Shown one piece after another: positions 1 to 9,168 of a DNA stretch of 64,000 nucleotides. The position numbers and the translations under genes are program-made. The stretch's first letter is position 1. The number at the start of each line of letters is the position of its first letter. The notes under the pieces are model-generated. The model was not told where the DNA came from. It worked only from the letters and a program-made list of their open reading frames with translations, and did not search any database. This DNA comes from Shewanella glacialimarina (lineage in GTDB: Bacteria > Pseudomonadota > Gammaproteobacteria > Enterobacterales > Shewanellaceae), in contig NZ_CP041216.1 in assembly GCF_020511155.1 (NCBI RefSeq), positions 3,720,001 to 3,784,000 on the forward strand, read 5' to 3'.

Positions 1-144
1 GAAATCAGATTTCTATCGGTTAAATATAATATATGAACCTAAAAATGGGTTGATATTTTAACCTGAATAAGTGACGATGCGCCCTGTTACAGCGTATCAG
101 CTGCCACATAAAATAACCCTATTAAATAGGAATACCACAGCATT

Positions 145-1062
145 ATGTTAAACCTTGTAAAATATGCCGTTTTTACTGCAACTATGGCAATAGTTAGCTT
201 CAATAGTATTGCATTAGAATATCGCTTACCTGCCAAAGGCAGTTTATTAGTAGGTGAAAACCAACATTATGTGGTGCCCGAAGGTAAACTGACACTGGAA
301 GATATTGCATCACAATTTCAATTAGGGTTAACCAATGTGTTAGAAGCAAACCCTGGTGTTGACCCATTTCTACCAACTCCAGGTAGCACTTTGGTGATCC
401 CACATCAATTGATTTTACCTAATACCAAGCAGGAAGGCATAGTCATCAACGTGGCTGAAATGCGTTTGTATTACTATCCTAAAGGGACTAATACCGTTGA
501 AGTATTACCTATTGGTATTGGCCAAATTGGTAGAGACACACCAGAAAGCTGGGTAACAACGGTACAACGTAAGCGCGCAAATCCAACCTGGACGCCTACC
601 GCTACAACCCGTAAAATCTATGAAGCCAAAGGTATAACCTTACCGGCTGTATGGCCAGCAGGCCCTGATAATCCTATGGGGTTATACGCCCTTTATATAG
701 GTAACCTTTTCGCTATTCATGGCACCAATGCTACTTTTGGTATCGGCTTACGGATAAGCCAAGGCTGTATCCGCTTACGTCATGATGATATAGAGCATTT
801 ATTTAACACAGTTCCTGTGGGCACCCGAGTCGAGTTTGTTAATCAACCGGTTAAATACACCGCTGAACCTGATGGCAATCGTTATTTAGAAGTACATCAA
901 CCACTGTCTAAAACACAAAATGAATTTGAATCTAATGAGCCGGTTGCATTAACCTTTAATAAAGAGACCACTCGCTTTATTGCACACGCTGAAACAGATT
1001 CTTTTGTACTAAAACGCTTATTAGAGCAACGTACTGGTATTCCAACACGTATCAATCCTTAA
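145..1062 (+). CDS. L,D-transpeptidase with LysM-like N-terminus (ErfK/YbiS/YcfS family)
   Basis: Periplasmic enzyme that makes 3-3 peptidoglycan cross-links or attaches a lipoprotein to peptidoglycan. The first ~23 residues form a signal peptide ending near IALEY. Residues ~40-90 resemble a LysM-type module (YVVPEGKLTLEDIASQF, then NPGVDPFLPTPGSTLVIP). The YkuD catalytic domain follows, with the signature HGTN...SQGCIRLRHDD, so the active-site Cys is in SQGCIR and the conserved His in HGT. At 305 residues it has the normal family length. The start follows a TAGGAAT ribosome binding site. Which E. coli paralogue (ErfK, YbiS, YcfS, YnhG) it matches cannot be decided by eye. It stands alone and is convergent with the bactofilin gene. 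Confidence 0.9.
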   Translation: MLNLVKYAVFTATMAIVSFNSIALEYRLPAKGSLLVGENQHYVVPEGKLTLEDIASQFQLGLTNVLEANPGVDPFLPTPGSTLVIPHQLILPNTKQEGIVINVAEMRLYYYPKGTNTVEVLPIGIGQIGRDTPESWVTTVQRKRANPTWTPTATTRKIYEAKGITLPAVWPAGPDNPMGLYALYIGNLFAIHGTNATFGIGLRISQGCIRLRHDDIEHLFNTVPVGTRVEFVNQPVKYTAEPDGNRYLEVHQPLSKTQNEFESNEPVALTFNKETTRFIAHAETDSFVLKRLLEQRTGIPTRINP

Positions 1063-1125
1063 ATATCTGTGCGACTAAACTGCGTTATATAGCAAAGCTT
1101 GTGCTTAATCATAGAAAGCTTGTAT

Positions 1126-1156
1126 AAAAAAGACCCATATTATATGGGTCTTTTTT
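1126..1156. terminator. Bidirectional intrinsic terminator
   Basis: Perfect 14-bp stem (AAAAAAGACCCATA / TATGGGTCTTTTTT) with a 3-nt loop and a U-run on either strand. It lies between the convergent L,D-transpeptidase and bactofilin genes and probably serves both. Confidence 0.85.
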
Positions 1157-1190
1157 ACTTTAATGAGATTTTCGCTAACGCATAATTGCA

Positions 1191-1220
1191 CTTTGCCACT
1201 TTGCCACTTTGCCACTTTGC
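1191..1220. repeat. Short tandem repeat, CTTTGCCA x3.75
   Basis: Three exact copies of the 8-mer CTTTGCCA are followed by CTTTGC. The array ends 11 bp before the stop codon of the bactofilin gene, in its 3' untranslated region. This is the type of array that expands by slippage. Confidence 0.85.
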
Positions 1221-1230
1221 TGCTAGTCAA

Positions 1231-2202
1231 TTAGTCATCTGCTTGTGTCTTATTCACCGCATCAGTAATCGCGCTAACCTTAGCGGCTATCTTGTCCTCT
1301 TTGTCTTCAGTGCTTTTTGAATCTGCAACGGCTTTCACTACATCTGAGGTTTTTATGTTATCGGCTACTTGCTCGGTTGCCGCCATTGACTCTTTAGATA
1401 ATGTATCTATATTGCCTGACATTAGTGCATTGGATGTTTCCATTGCCTGTAAATCCTCCATTGCCACATTAGGATCCGCTAACCCAGCATTGATAAGTTC
1501 TTCCTTCTGTTCAACAAAAAACTGTTCAGTTTGAACATCATTCAATAACTTAACGGCATTACGCTCGGTTATTGATTGTACCGGTTCAGATGATGGGGTA
1601 AAAAGTGCAGGTTCAGAACTTACCTTTGGCGTTTGTGCAAACTGAGTTAATGCGCCAGATTGCCAGCCTAACAAAGCTGCGACAGCAACAGCACCAAAAC
1701 CAAGTAAGACTTTATTGGAAGATGCCTTGGTTTTTTGATCTTTATTTAAGGACGCGCTAGTTGTTGTTTTGAGTGAATTGGGGGCCACTATTTCAGTTTG
1801 AAAATTATCGCTAGAGTTTGCTGGCTGAGAAATCTGACTAGCGTCACTATCACTTGATACAGGTAACACACCGGCATCAGGACCTTTTGTCCGCATACCA
1901 ATAAATTGGCCACCATCATATATTTCCATATCGTGACTCGACACATCGGCCTCAACAACACCAGTGCTAATAATCACCAGTTTATTGCAAAACAATTTGC
2001 CTTTTAACGTGCCGCTTACACGTAACTCTTGGCAGTATACCTCGCCATCTATTACGCCACCGGGCTCTATTTTAACTTCATCACTAGAACGAACTACGCC
2101 GGTAATTTTGCCAGCTATCAATGCAGGACCTTGAATGTCGATCTCACCCTTGAGCGACATATCCGCCCCAATGTAAGTTACACCCTTGCTTTTATTGTTC
2201 AT
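1231..2202 (-). CDS. Bactofilin-domain protein (polymer-forming cytoskeletal) with membrane segment and extra C-terminal region
   Basis: Residues ~12-105 form a bactofilin (DUF583) beta-helix domain with the usual spaced glycine pattern: GADMSLKGEIDIQGPALIAGKI, then GGVIDGEVYCQELRVSG. Bactofilins polymerise into filaments that localise cell-wall or stalk enzymes. A low-complexity Ser/Thr-rich linker follows, then one hydrophobic segment at ~164-180 (VLLGFGAVAVAALLGW) and a charged, Ala/Glu-rich tail of ~140 residues. Classical bactofilins are ~120-180 residues without a membrane helix, so this is an extended form. The orientation is inferred: cytoplasmic bactofilin, outer tail in the periplasm. 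It is divergent from the ZapE-like gene. Confidence 0.85.
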   Translation of the reverse strand: MNNKSKGVTYIGADMSLKGEIDIQGPALIAGKITGVVRSSDEVKIEPGGVIDGEVYCQELRVSGTLKGKLFCNKLVIISTGVVEADVSSHDMEIYDGGQFIGMRTKGPDAGVLPVSSDSDASQISQPANSSDNFQTEIVAPNSLKTTTSASLNKDQKTKASSNKVLLGFGAVAVAALLGWQSGALTQFAQTPKVSSEPALFTPSSEPVQSITERNAVKLLNDVQTEQFFVEQKEELINAGLADPNVAMEDLQAMETSNALMSGNIDTLSKESMAATEQVADNIKTSDVVKAVADSKSTEDKEDKIAAKVSAITDAVNKTQADD

Positions 2203-2320
2203 TATTTTATCCTTTACAGATTAGGGGTGTTGCAAATTTACATCAAACTGAGCATAAACGCGACCCATGATGAAATTGAACTGAGTTATACTAATGCCGT
2301 TTATTCCTTTGAATCCTATT

Positions 2321-3484
2321 ATGACATTATCGCCCCTTTCACAGTACCAGGCCCTAAGCCAAATAAGCTTACAGCCTGATGCCGAGCAATCTGTGGCCTT
2401 GCAAGCATTAGACTCGCTGTACTATCAATTGCGCTCTTCAGGTAATAACTTTGATATAAAAGGGATTTATTTGTGGGGGGATGTCGGCCGCGGAAAAACA
2501 TTTTTGATGGATTTGTTTTATCAAAGCATCACTAATACACCCAAGTTACGTCTGCATTTTCATCGATTTATGGCCATGCTGCACCAGCGTCTAAATCAAA
2601 CCACTGGCATTAGAGATCCGCTCACCCACATCGCCAAAGATATTGCACAACAATATCGTTTGATTTGCTTCGATGAGTTTTTTGTTGCCGATATTGGCGA
2701 TGCGATTTTACTAGCACGCCTATTTGAGACATTATTTGCCGAGGGGGTAATATTAGTCGCTACCTCTAACATTACCATTAGTGAGTTGTATAAAGGCGGC
2801 TTACAACGGGATCGCTTTCTACCCACTATTGAGTTACTGAAACACCATACCCAAGAGATCCACCTTAACGGTAGCGTCGATCATCGTTTGAGTGCCTATT
2901 CAGCTTGCGACCAGCAATGTCATCTACAGTCAGGTACTGCATTACATAACCCCTTATTTATGTTGCCGTCCAAGCTCGATGCGCCGAGTGTTTATAAGCT
3001 GTTACAGCACAATACCGCTTTAGCGATTGATAAAAACAAGCCATTTACGGCAAACATTATCTCTATTTGTCAGCGACCTATTCCGATAGAAAATGCCATA
3101 GACACTCTTGCTTGGTTTGAGTTTGACGCATTATGCAGTGGTCCCAGAAGTGCGCTGGACTATATTGAGTTAGCAGGACAATTTAAGGCAATTTTACTCA
3201 GTAAGGTGCCAGCATTAGGCGGTGAAATTCGAAGCTGGATTAAAGCACGAGGCACTGAAGATGGTGTTATCGCCACCAGCACCGGAGAAAGACAACTCGC
3301 CTATTCAATACAAGATGATCCAACTCGCCGCTTCATCAGCTTGGTGGATGAACTATATGATCAAAATGTCTGCCTTATAATACATTCACATATCCCGCTT
3401 GAAAATCTATACCAAGGCGGTGCATTATCATTTGAGTTTAAACGTACCTATAGCAGATTAATTGAAATGCGCCGCTGGTTGTAA
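2321..3484 (+). CDS. zapE: ZapE/AFG1-family P-loop ATPase (divergent)
   Basis: AFG1-type ATPase; E. coli ZapE acts at the Z-ring late in division. Visible are Walker A (GDVGRGKTFLMDLFY), the RLHFHRFM block, Walker B (ICFDEFFVADIGDA) and sensor-1 (VATSNI). The C-terminal end matches the family (FISLVDELYDQNV...FEFKRTYSRLIEM). A start at 2321 (MTLSPLSQYQAL) aligns with the E. coli N-terminus; an in-frame ATG at 2294 would add nine residues. Relative to E. coli ZapE it lacks the insert before the P-loop and carries ~20 extra residues after AILLSKVPAL. Shewanella genomes usually hold another, more canonical zapE near rplM, so this may be a paralogue with a different role; the symbol denotes family only. 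Confidence 0.8.
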   Translation: MTLSPLSQYQALSQISLQPDAEQSVALQALDSLYYQLRSSGNNFDIKGIYLWGDVGRGKTFLMDLFYQSITNTPKLRLHFHRFMAMLHQRLNQTTGIRDPLTHIAKDIAQQYRLICFDEFFVADIGDAILLARLFETLFAEGVILVATSNITISELYKGGLQRDRFLPTIELLKHHTQEIHLNGSVDHRLSAYSACDQQCHLQSGTALHNPLFMLPSKLDAPSVYKLLQHNTALAIDKNKPFTANIISICQRPIPIENAIDTLAWFEFDALCSGPRSALDYIELAGQFKAILLSKVPALGGEIRSWIKARGTEDGVIATSTGERQLAYSIQDDPTRRFISLVDELYDQNVCLIIHSHIPLENLYQGGALSFEFKRTYSRLIEMRRWL

Positions 3485-3485
3485 A

Positions 3486-3761
3486 CTAATCGCGGGTAAA
3501 TTTTTCTACATCACTAAAGCGCTTTAAAAAATTATCTAACGCTTCGTTATTAGGGTAATCAAACTGGTATTTGTTATGAAAGAAAATATCTAACTTTACC
3601 TGCGCATCGCTTAAGGTAATGGTATAGCCATCAAAACCTGTTATCGCGTTAATGCCGCATAAGTGATAGACCGATTCAGCGGTATCTGATGTTTTCTCAC
3701 CATATTGGGTCACTTTATTAAAGACCCGTAAAGCCCTATGGATATCAATTTCGTTTTTCAT
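3486..3761 (-). CDS. DUF3081 family protein
   Basis: Small 91-residue protein, acidic and probably cytoplasmic, with no signal peptide or membrane helix. The features FDGYTITLSDAQVKLDIFFHN and YQFDYPNNEALDNF match my memory of the DUF3081 family found in Shewanella and Vibrio, whose function is unknown. A GAGAGTG ribosome binding site lies upstream of the ATG. Its stop codon lies one base beyond the stop of the convergent ZapE-like gene, so the two share no intergenic space. Confidence 0.75.
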   Translation of the reverse strand: MKNEIDIHRALRVFNKVTQYGEKTSDTAESVYHLCGINAITGFDGYTITLSDAQVKLDIFFHNKYQFDYPNNEALDNFLKRFSDVEKFTRD

Positions 3762-3938
3762 ATCACTCTCTTCACGTTATCTAAGTCACTTTAGCCATTG
3801 AATATAGCACTTCATTGATCGTAAACATCATATCGCAGTTTCATTGATAAAACATTGCTATCAAATACGAATACAAGGCACAATCAGCCCATAAAATTAT
3901 CGAATGAAATTTCATCCATAACGAGAACATGAGCTACT

Positions 3939-4895
3939 ATGCCTGATATTGTCATTGCTTTTTTTGCCTTAGGTCTGCTTGCAGGATTAATTAAATCCGA
4001 TCTTAAAGTCCCTAAAGCCACCTACGAAACACTGACCATTTTACTGATGTTAACCCTTGGCTTAAAAGGCGGTATGGCATTACATGGTGAAACGCATAAC
4101 CTACAAATAAGTGAACTGGTTGCCATTATTGCGCTGGGTTTTATTATCCCTCTCACCCTATACCCCATTTTACGTAAAGCGATACAACTCGAACAAAAAG
4201 AAGCCATCAGTATTGCTGCTCATTATGGCTCGGTTAGCGCTGGTACGTTTGCGGTTGTATTAGCTATGGTCGATTATTCTGATTTACCTTTACGCCCTGA
4301 AACCACACTTTACTTAGTGCTATTAGAATTACCCGCCATTATTATTATGTTATGGCTGCACCGTCATTTAGAGGCTAAAAATAACCCTCAAATAACAACC
4401 GCTTCCTATGGCAGTGTTCTGCATGAAGCGCTGACCAGTCGCGGAGTGGTGTTACTGTGTGGTGGTGTGGTTATCGGCTGGCTTTATGGCACTGAAGGTA
4501 TGGCGCCATTAACCCCCATTTTAATGGGTGGTTTTAAAACACTTTTAGCATTGTTCTTATTAGAAATGGGGATTAGCACAGCAAAAGTGTGCTTTCCACT
4601 GCCGTACAAGCAATGGCGTTTGTTAGCGTTTGCGGCAATCGCCCCCTTTGTTTTAGCCTGGGTAGGCATTGGCTTAGGCTTGATGCTAGATTTACCTTCA
4701 GGCAGTATTCTTGTATTGGCAGGGTTAAGCGCCAGTGCTTCATATATAGCCGCACCCGCTGCAATTAAAGCGGCAATCCCCGATGCCAGTATTGGTTTAG
4801 CTATGCTGGCATCATTGGGGATAACCTTCCCTATTAACGTACTTATCGGCTTACCTTTGTATCAAGTTTGGATTGAAAAATTAGTCGTGAGTTAA
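3939..4895 (+). CDS. Sodium-dependent bicarbonate transport family permease (SbtA-like)
   Basis: Integral membrane protein of 318 residues with about ten hydrophobic segments. The N-terminus (PDIVIAFFALGLLAGLIKSDLKVP) and repeated glycine-rich helices (LMLTLGLKGGMALHG; HYGSVSAGTFAVVLAMVDY) are typical of the SbtA/DUF897 family, whose cyanobacterial member imports bicarbonate with sodium. In a heterotroph the substrate is uncertain. No SbtB-like PII partner gene is adjacent, and the gene appears monocistronic. The ribosome binding site is weak. Confidence 0.85.
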   Translation: MPDIVIAFFALGLLAGLIKSDLKVPKATYETLTILLMLTLGLKGGMALHGETHNLQISELVAIIALGFIIPLTLYPILRKAIQLEQKEAISIAAHYGSVSAGTFAVVLAMVDYSDLPLRPETTLYLVLLELPAIIIMLWLHRHLEAKNNPQITTASYGSVLHEALTSRGVVLLCGGVVIGWLYGTEGMAPLTPILMGGFKTLLALFLLEMGISTAKVCFPLPYKQWRLLAFAAIAPFVLAWVGIGLGLMLDLPSGSILVLAGLSASASYIAAPAAIKAAIPDASIGLAMLASLGITFPINVLIGLPLYQVWIEKLVVS

Positions 4896-4928
4896 TCACT
4901 GTCAACATCAGTTCAAAGCCATATAACA

Positions 4929-4962
4929 AAACAGGTTAACTTTATCTAAAGTTAACCTGTTT
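4929..4962. terminator. Bidirectional intrinsic terminator
   Basis: Perfect 16-bp inverted repeat (AAACAGGTTAACTTTA and its complement) with a 2-nt spacer, between the convergent SbtA-like and glnE genes. Confidence 0.8.
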
Positions 4963-4988
4963 CAGTTTTAGCTATACCAGTTATGATA

Positions 4989-7841
4989 TTAATACTTCAT
5001 TTCAAGAATATGGCGATAAATTTCAATCACGGTATCGGTTTTATTCTTAACCAAGTCTTGATTAATTTGACTGCCCATTTGTTGTAACGTGAGCTCATGA
5101 TTGTGATCTCTTAGCCAACAATAGGTTTGAGTTAAGTGCTGCGCTTGCATCACCGGCATCAGTTCTAAATCAGCCAACACTTCAAAGATGCGCACATTGT
5201 CTGACCATATGGTTAGCTCTTGGTATTGATGTGCATAAGCCAACACCATAAACTGGGCGATAAATTCGATATCCGCAATTCCACCCTCACTTTGTTTTAA
5301 GTTAAACATGCCAGCGCTTGCCTGCAGCAAGTGATCTCGCATTTTGATACGCATATCCCTTACTGCGGTGGCCAGTTCATTTTTATCGCGCTGAATTTGT
5401 AATACTTGCGCTCTTAGTAAGCTAAAACGATGGGCTAACTCATGGTCGCCAAATACAAATCTCGAACGCACTAAGGCTTGATGCTCCCAAGTCCATGCAT
5501 CTTGCATTTGATACTCACCAAAGCGTTCAATTTCACTCACTAACAATCCTGAGGATCCCGATGGACGTAGGCGCATGTCAACTTCATACAATTCACCTGA
5601 GGTGGTACGAGTCGCAAATAAATGTACTATGCGTTGAGCTAATTTTAAATAAAAATGACTGTTGTCTATTGGCCGTTCGCCATCAGTCGTCCCCGCAATG
5701 TTATTACCGTGTAAGAAGACTAAATCTAAATCTGAACCATAGCCCAGCTCAATGCCGCCTAATTTACCGTATCCAATAACCGCAAAACCCATCTCATTTG
5801 GAGAGGTTCCTTGAGGCACACCGTGGCGTGCAGCAATTTGATGCCAAGCATGTAATACAACTTGCTCAATGATAGCTTCAGCCAAATAAGTGAGGTGGTC
5901 GCTCACTTGCATAACAGGTAATACTCCGGTGACATCTGCCGCGGCAATCTTTAGCTGTTGCGATAACTTAAACTGGCGCAAAGCTTCCATTTGCTGCTCC
6001 ATATCATCTTCTGGCACACGCAGCAGATATTGTCGCAGCTCGCTTGGATAGTCATCAATCGACGTAATATCATATAGTTGAGCGGGATCGATTAGCTCAT
6101 CTAACAGCATTGGAAAGTTGGCTAACTCTTTAGCTATCCACGGACTGGCACAGCATAAACTGACCAATTGTTGACGGGCGCCTGGATTTTCACATAACAA
6201 TTCAAGATAAGTGGTGCGGGTTAATATTTTATCCAACACCTTAGATACCGGCTTAAATGCCAAACTGGGTTTAGTTTGAACCGTTAACTCTTCTAGCAAT
6301 TTTGGCATTAACCGGTCTAGGGTTTCTCGACCTCGGGGGCCAATTGATCGCTTAGAAACGGTATTACGCCAGTCACTGAGAAGTGGCCATAATTCAGGGT
6401 CTTCAATTTGTTGTTCTTGCAATAAATTGTCAGCATGATCATCTTGCTGAATATTCCAAAACAAACTTGTCCAATGATCGCTATGTTCATGTGAATCACT
6501 GCCACCTACTGTGGCATTAAAATGACCATGAATTTTTGCCATAGCCGCTTCAATATGAGTGCGTAAATCCGTTTCGTTGGTTAACCCCATGCTGTAACAT
6601 AAACGTTCCCAGTCCAATGAATTATTCGGTAATGTCTGGGTTTGTTTGTCATCAATGGCTTGCAGCAAGTTTTCAACTCTGCGCAATAAAATATAAGCAT
6701 GTTTTAACTCATCAACAGCTAAGTATTCCAGTTGCCCTAAACTGTATAAAATATCAATCGCGCCAAATAAGCTTTGCTGACGCAGTGCAGGTTCACGTCC
6801 TCCCCGAATTAACTGAAAACTTTGCACCACGAACTCCACTTCACGAATGCCACCAGCGCCGAGCTTAATATTGTCGGTTAATTGGCGGCGACGCACTTCC
6901 TGGGCAATCATTTGCTTCATTTTTCGCAATGACTCAATCGCAGAAAAATCAATATAACGGCGATATACAAACGGACGTAATAAGCCATGTAACTCGTCAC
7001 AGTAAGCGGTCCAGGGGCCAAGTACTCTGGCTTTTACCATGGCGTAACGTTCCCAGTCGCGTCCTTGTTCCTGGTAATAATCTTCAAGGCCGGCAAAGCT
7101 GACCACTAAAGGCCCGCTTTCGCCATAGGGACGTAGACGCATATCTACCCGGAACACAAAGCCATCGGCGGTGACTTGGTCAAGCAAGTTAACTAGCTTC
7201 TGTCCCATACGAATAAAAAACTGCTGATTAGCAATCGCGCGGCGGCCACCCACAGTTTCGCCATGTTCAGGAAAGGTGAATATTAAATCGATATCAGAAG
7301 AGAAATTAAGCTCTCGGCCACCTAATTTACCCATACCGAGAATCAATAAAGGCTGCGGTTTACCCTCAGCATCTGAGGGCGTGCCTAACTGCTTACATAA
7401 GTCATTATAAAGCCAGTCTCTAGCGGCAATAACCAGAGCTTCAGCCAGTGACGATAAATCAATTAACGATTCTTCTAGTTTTGAATAATTAGTAAAGTCT
7501 CGCCAGGCTAAACGCACCATTTGTTTATTACGATATTGCCGCAATGCTGACTTCACTTGATCTTCTGTGGTTAAATCAGCCAATATTTGATGTAGTTCTT
7601 TATCAAAGTCCGCGCGCACCACTTCATCAAGCAAACCGCTAAAAAGCTGTGGTATCCATTCAGAATTACGGCATAACTGATCAGCAATATAATCACTTAG
7701 CCCTAATACAGTGCGCAGCTCGGTTTGCTGAACATTAGTCAGCATCGTGGCCTCAGGCCAGAGCTCGACTAGTCTTAACCAGTAACTTTCTGCTGTTTGC
7801 TGTATTTGTGCAGATAATACCTTGTTACTTTGAGATGGCAT
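4989..7841 (-). CDS. glnE: Bifunctional glutamine synthetase adenylyltransferase / adenylyl-removing enzyme
   Basis: Controls nitrogen assimilation by adding AMP to, or removing it from, glutamine synthetase under PII control. Two nucleotidyltransferase domains are visible: [20 protein letters not shown] (~residue 170, adenylyl-removing half) and [20 protein letters not shown] (~residue 695, adenylyl-transferase half). Each is followed by a helical domain. I chose the ATG at 7841, with AAAGGA upstream, giving 950 residues close to E. coli's 946. An in-frame ATG at 7880 has no ribosome binding site and lies inside a palindrome. Divergent from the PspA-type locus. Confidence 0.96.
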   Translation of the reverse strand: MPSQSNKVLSAQIQQTAESYWLRLVELWPEATMLTNVQQTELRTVLGLSDYIADQLCRNSEWIPQLFSGLLDEVVRADFDKELHQILADLTTEDQVKSALRQYRNKQMVRLAWRDFTNYSKLEESLIDLSSLAEALVIAARDWLYNDLCKQLGTPSDAEGKPQPLLILGMGKLGGRELNFSSDIDLIFTFPEHGETVGGRRAIANQQFFIRMGQKLVNLLDQVTADGFVFRVDMRLRPYGESGPLVVSFAGLEDYYQEQGRDWERYAMVKARVLGPWTAYCDELHGLLRPFVYRRYIDFSAIESLRKMKQMIAQEVRRRQLTDNIKLGAGGIREVEFVVQSFQLIRGGREPALRQQSLFGAIDILYSLGQLEYLAVDELKHAYILLRRVENLLQAIDDKQTQTLPNNSLDWERLCYSMGLTNETDLRTHIEAAMAKIHGHFNATVGGSDSHEHSDHWTSLFWNIQQDDHADNLLQEQQIEDPELWPLLSDWRNTVSKRSIGPRGRETLDRLMPKLLEELTVQTKPSLAFKPVSKVLDKILTRTTYLELLCENPGARQQLVSLCCASPWIAKELANFPMLLDELIDPAQLYDITSIDDYPSELRQYLLRVPEDDMEQQMEALRQFKLSQQLKIAAADVTGVLPVMQVSDHLTYLAEAIIEQVVLHAWHQIAARHGVPQGTSPNEMGFAVIGYGKLGGIELGYGSDLDLVFLHGNNIAGTTDGERPIDNSHFYLKLAQRIVHLFATRTTSGELYEVDMRLRPSGSSGLLVSEIERFGEYQMQDAWTWEHQALVRSRFVFGDHELAHRFSLLRAQVLQIQRDKNELATAVRDMRIKMRDHLLQASAGMFNLKQSEGGIADIEFIAQFMVLAYAHQYQELTIWSDNVRIFEVLADLELMPVMQAQHLTQTYCWLRDHNHELTLQQMGSQINQDLVKNKTDTVIEIYRHILEMKY

Positions 7842-8190
7842 GGCAATAATTGTCCTTTGATCAAATTCTCTGTTAGACATAATATGTCAAGAATGTTATA
7901 TCTTGAATCAGAAATTTTATATAGCTTCAATTCTAAAATTAACAGACGAGTGACTAAATTAAGATGGCTTAGCATATAAACCGCCATCTTAAACATAGTC
8001 AAAAGTCATTTACTCGCCGATAACGAACTTATTACGCTTGATTTCAGCACTGTGAGCAGAACAAATAACGCTTTAAGTGCTTTTACTATTTGGAGTTAAG
8101 GTTAATATACTCAAGATACTATACCCTGTACTATACGCACATTAAAAATTGTGCCCTATGCACATGAATTTTATAACACTTGGAGAAAAC
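7842..8190. other. Divergent promoter region between glnE and the PspA-type locus
   Basis: This 349-bp stretch must hold the promoters of glnE (leftward) and of the lipoprotein gene (rightward). It is AT-rich. I see no convincing sigma-54 promoter (no TGGC-N8-TGC element), although PspF/sigma-54 control is usual for E. coli pspA. The only clear element is the 13-bp palindrome at 7876-7888. Confidence 0.6.
7876..7888. promoter_or_regulatory. Palindrome GACATAATATGTC (site 1), candidate operator
   Basis: A near-perfect 13-bp dyad. On the minus strand it reads CTTGACATATTATGTCT, 17 bp identical to the sequence at 11868-11884 before DUF2170. It contains TTGACA, a consensus -35 hexamer for glnE transcription. 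A 17-bp exact match within 64 kb is very unlikely by chance. The regulator is unknown. Confidence 0.55.
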
Positions 8191-9156
8191 ATGGCTGGCA
8201 AGTTTCCCCGTGTATTCACGTTTTTCATCATGCTTTTTATCGGCCTAAATCTTTCTGGCTGCGGTGATGATCGACCTGAGCAAATCGCAAAATATCAACA
8301 ATTAACCACACAGCGTTTAGCGCAACTAAAAAGCGGTCTTGAAAGTGGTCAATTACGCAATGCAACCTTGTTAAAGCAATACAGTGAATTGCTCACTAGG
8401 CAAAGTCCTGATCTTGCGCCGTTAATCAGTGAGCTGGCATTAGATGCCACCACCCTTGGGCCTATGTATCAATCTTTGCTGCGTCGCAATGCTGACTTGG
8501 CGAGTGCGGCTAACTTTATTGACTTAGACCAGCAACTAGCTGAAGCAGAAAACGTCTACCAAGCCACTGACACCAGCTTGTATAACGATATGTTGTCAGA
8601 TCCGGTTAACGTGGTTGCCGATTTATCTCAAGGTAAATTAGCTCGAGTAAATTCTATTAGCCGTGAAGCGGCAGCGTTAGCCAATGGCAGTGAAGATTTT
8701 GGTCCTGGCAGTCAATTGGTAGGTAATCCGTCTTATGGCAGTTGGCAATCGAACTCAAGCGGTACATCGTTTTGGGCTTGGTATGGCATGTATGCGATGT
8801 TCTCTAATGTCTTCCAACGCCCTATTCGTTATGACAATTGGTCAAGCCGCCGTGGCTATAGCTACTACAATGATGTCGGCCGCTATCGCTACACCTCACC
8901 TCAGCAAGCAACCTCGCAGGCTAAAACCTATGAGCAAACCAAAAAAAGCTTCGCCAGCCAAGGTAAAAAGTTTGATAGCCCGTACGCTAAACCTCGTACA
9001 GGATCAACCAGCTTATCTCGTCAAAGTACTAGTGCCCCTAAAGCCAGTAGTACAACCCGTACAGCAAGCAATAAGTTTCGTTCAAACTATTCAAAAACGA
9101 GTAGTTTCCGTAATTCAAGTAGCCGCACCACTCGCGGCATTAGTCGTGGCAAATAG
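8191..9156 (+). CDS. Putative lipoprotein with Ser/Arg-rich basic C-terminus
   Basis: The start at 8191 follows TTGGAGAAAAC; the frame is open upstream but without a good ribosome binding site. A lipoprotein signal peptide ends in LNLSGCGDD, with Cys as the lipidation site; Asp at +2 would favour inner-membrane retention under E. coli Lol rules. Residues ~35-150 look helical. Mid-protein there is a Trp/Tyr-rich patch (GTSFWAWYGMYAMF). The last ~100 residues are strongly basic and low complexity (Ser, Arg, Thr, Lys), ending in TTRGISRGK. I do not recognise the family. It is first in a tight run with DUF350 (12 bp) and the aminopropyltransferase, so it probably works with the membrane complex. 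Confidence 0.85.
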   Translation: MAGKFPRVFTFFIMLFIGLNLSGCGDDRPEQIAKYQQLTTQRLAQLKSGLESGQLRNATLLKQYSELLTRQSPDLAPLISELALDATTLGPMYQSLLRRNADLASAANFIDLDQQLAEAENVYQATDTSLYNDMLSDPVNVVADLSQGKLARVNSISREAAALANGSEDFGPGSQLVGNPSYGSWQSNSSGTSFWAWYGMYAMFSNVFQRPIRYDNWSSRRGYSYYNDVGRYRYTSPQQATSQAKTYEQTKKSFASQGKKFDSPYAKPRTGSTSLSRQSTSAPKASSTTRTASNKFRSNYSKTSSFRNSSSRTTRGISRGK

Positions 9157-9168
9157 GTAGAACTGACA

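Noticed and set aside
1..144. Possible gene end at the left edge
   Set aside because: The first 144 bp show no convincing open frame; they are likely the promoter and leader of the L,D-transpeptidase gene.
2029..2379. Frame of 116 codons spanning the bactofilin/ZapE divergent region
   Set aside because: It overlaps both real genes on the wrong frame or strand, and its composition is not protein-like.
7842..7880. glnE start at the ATG at 7880
   Set aside because: It has no ribosome binding site and lies within the palindrome; the ATG at 7841 has AAAGGA and gives a length close to E. coli GlnE.
8735..9160. Long open frame (141 codons) on the same strand as the lipoprotein gene
   Set aside because: It lies wholly inside the lipoprotein frame, is repetitive in the low-complexity region and has no ribosome binding site or recognisable family.
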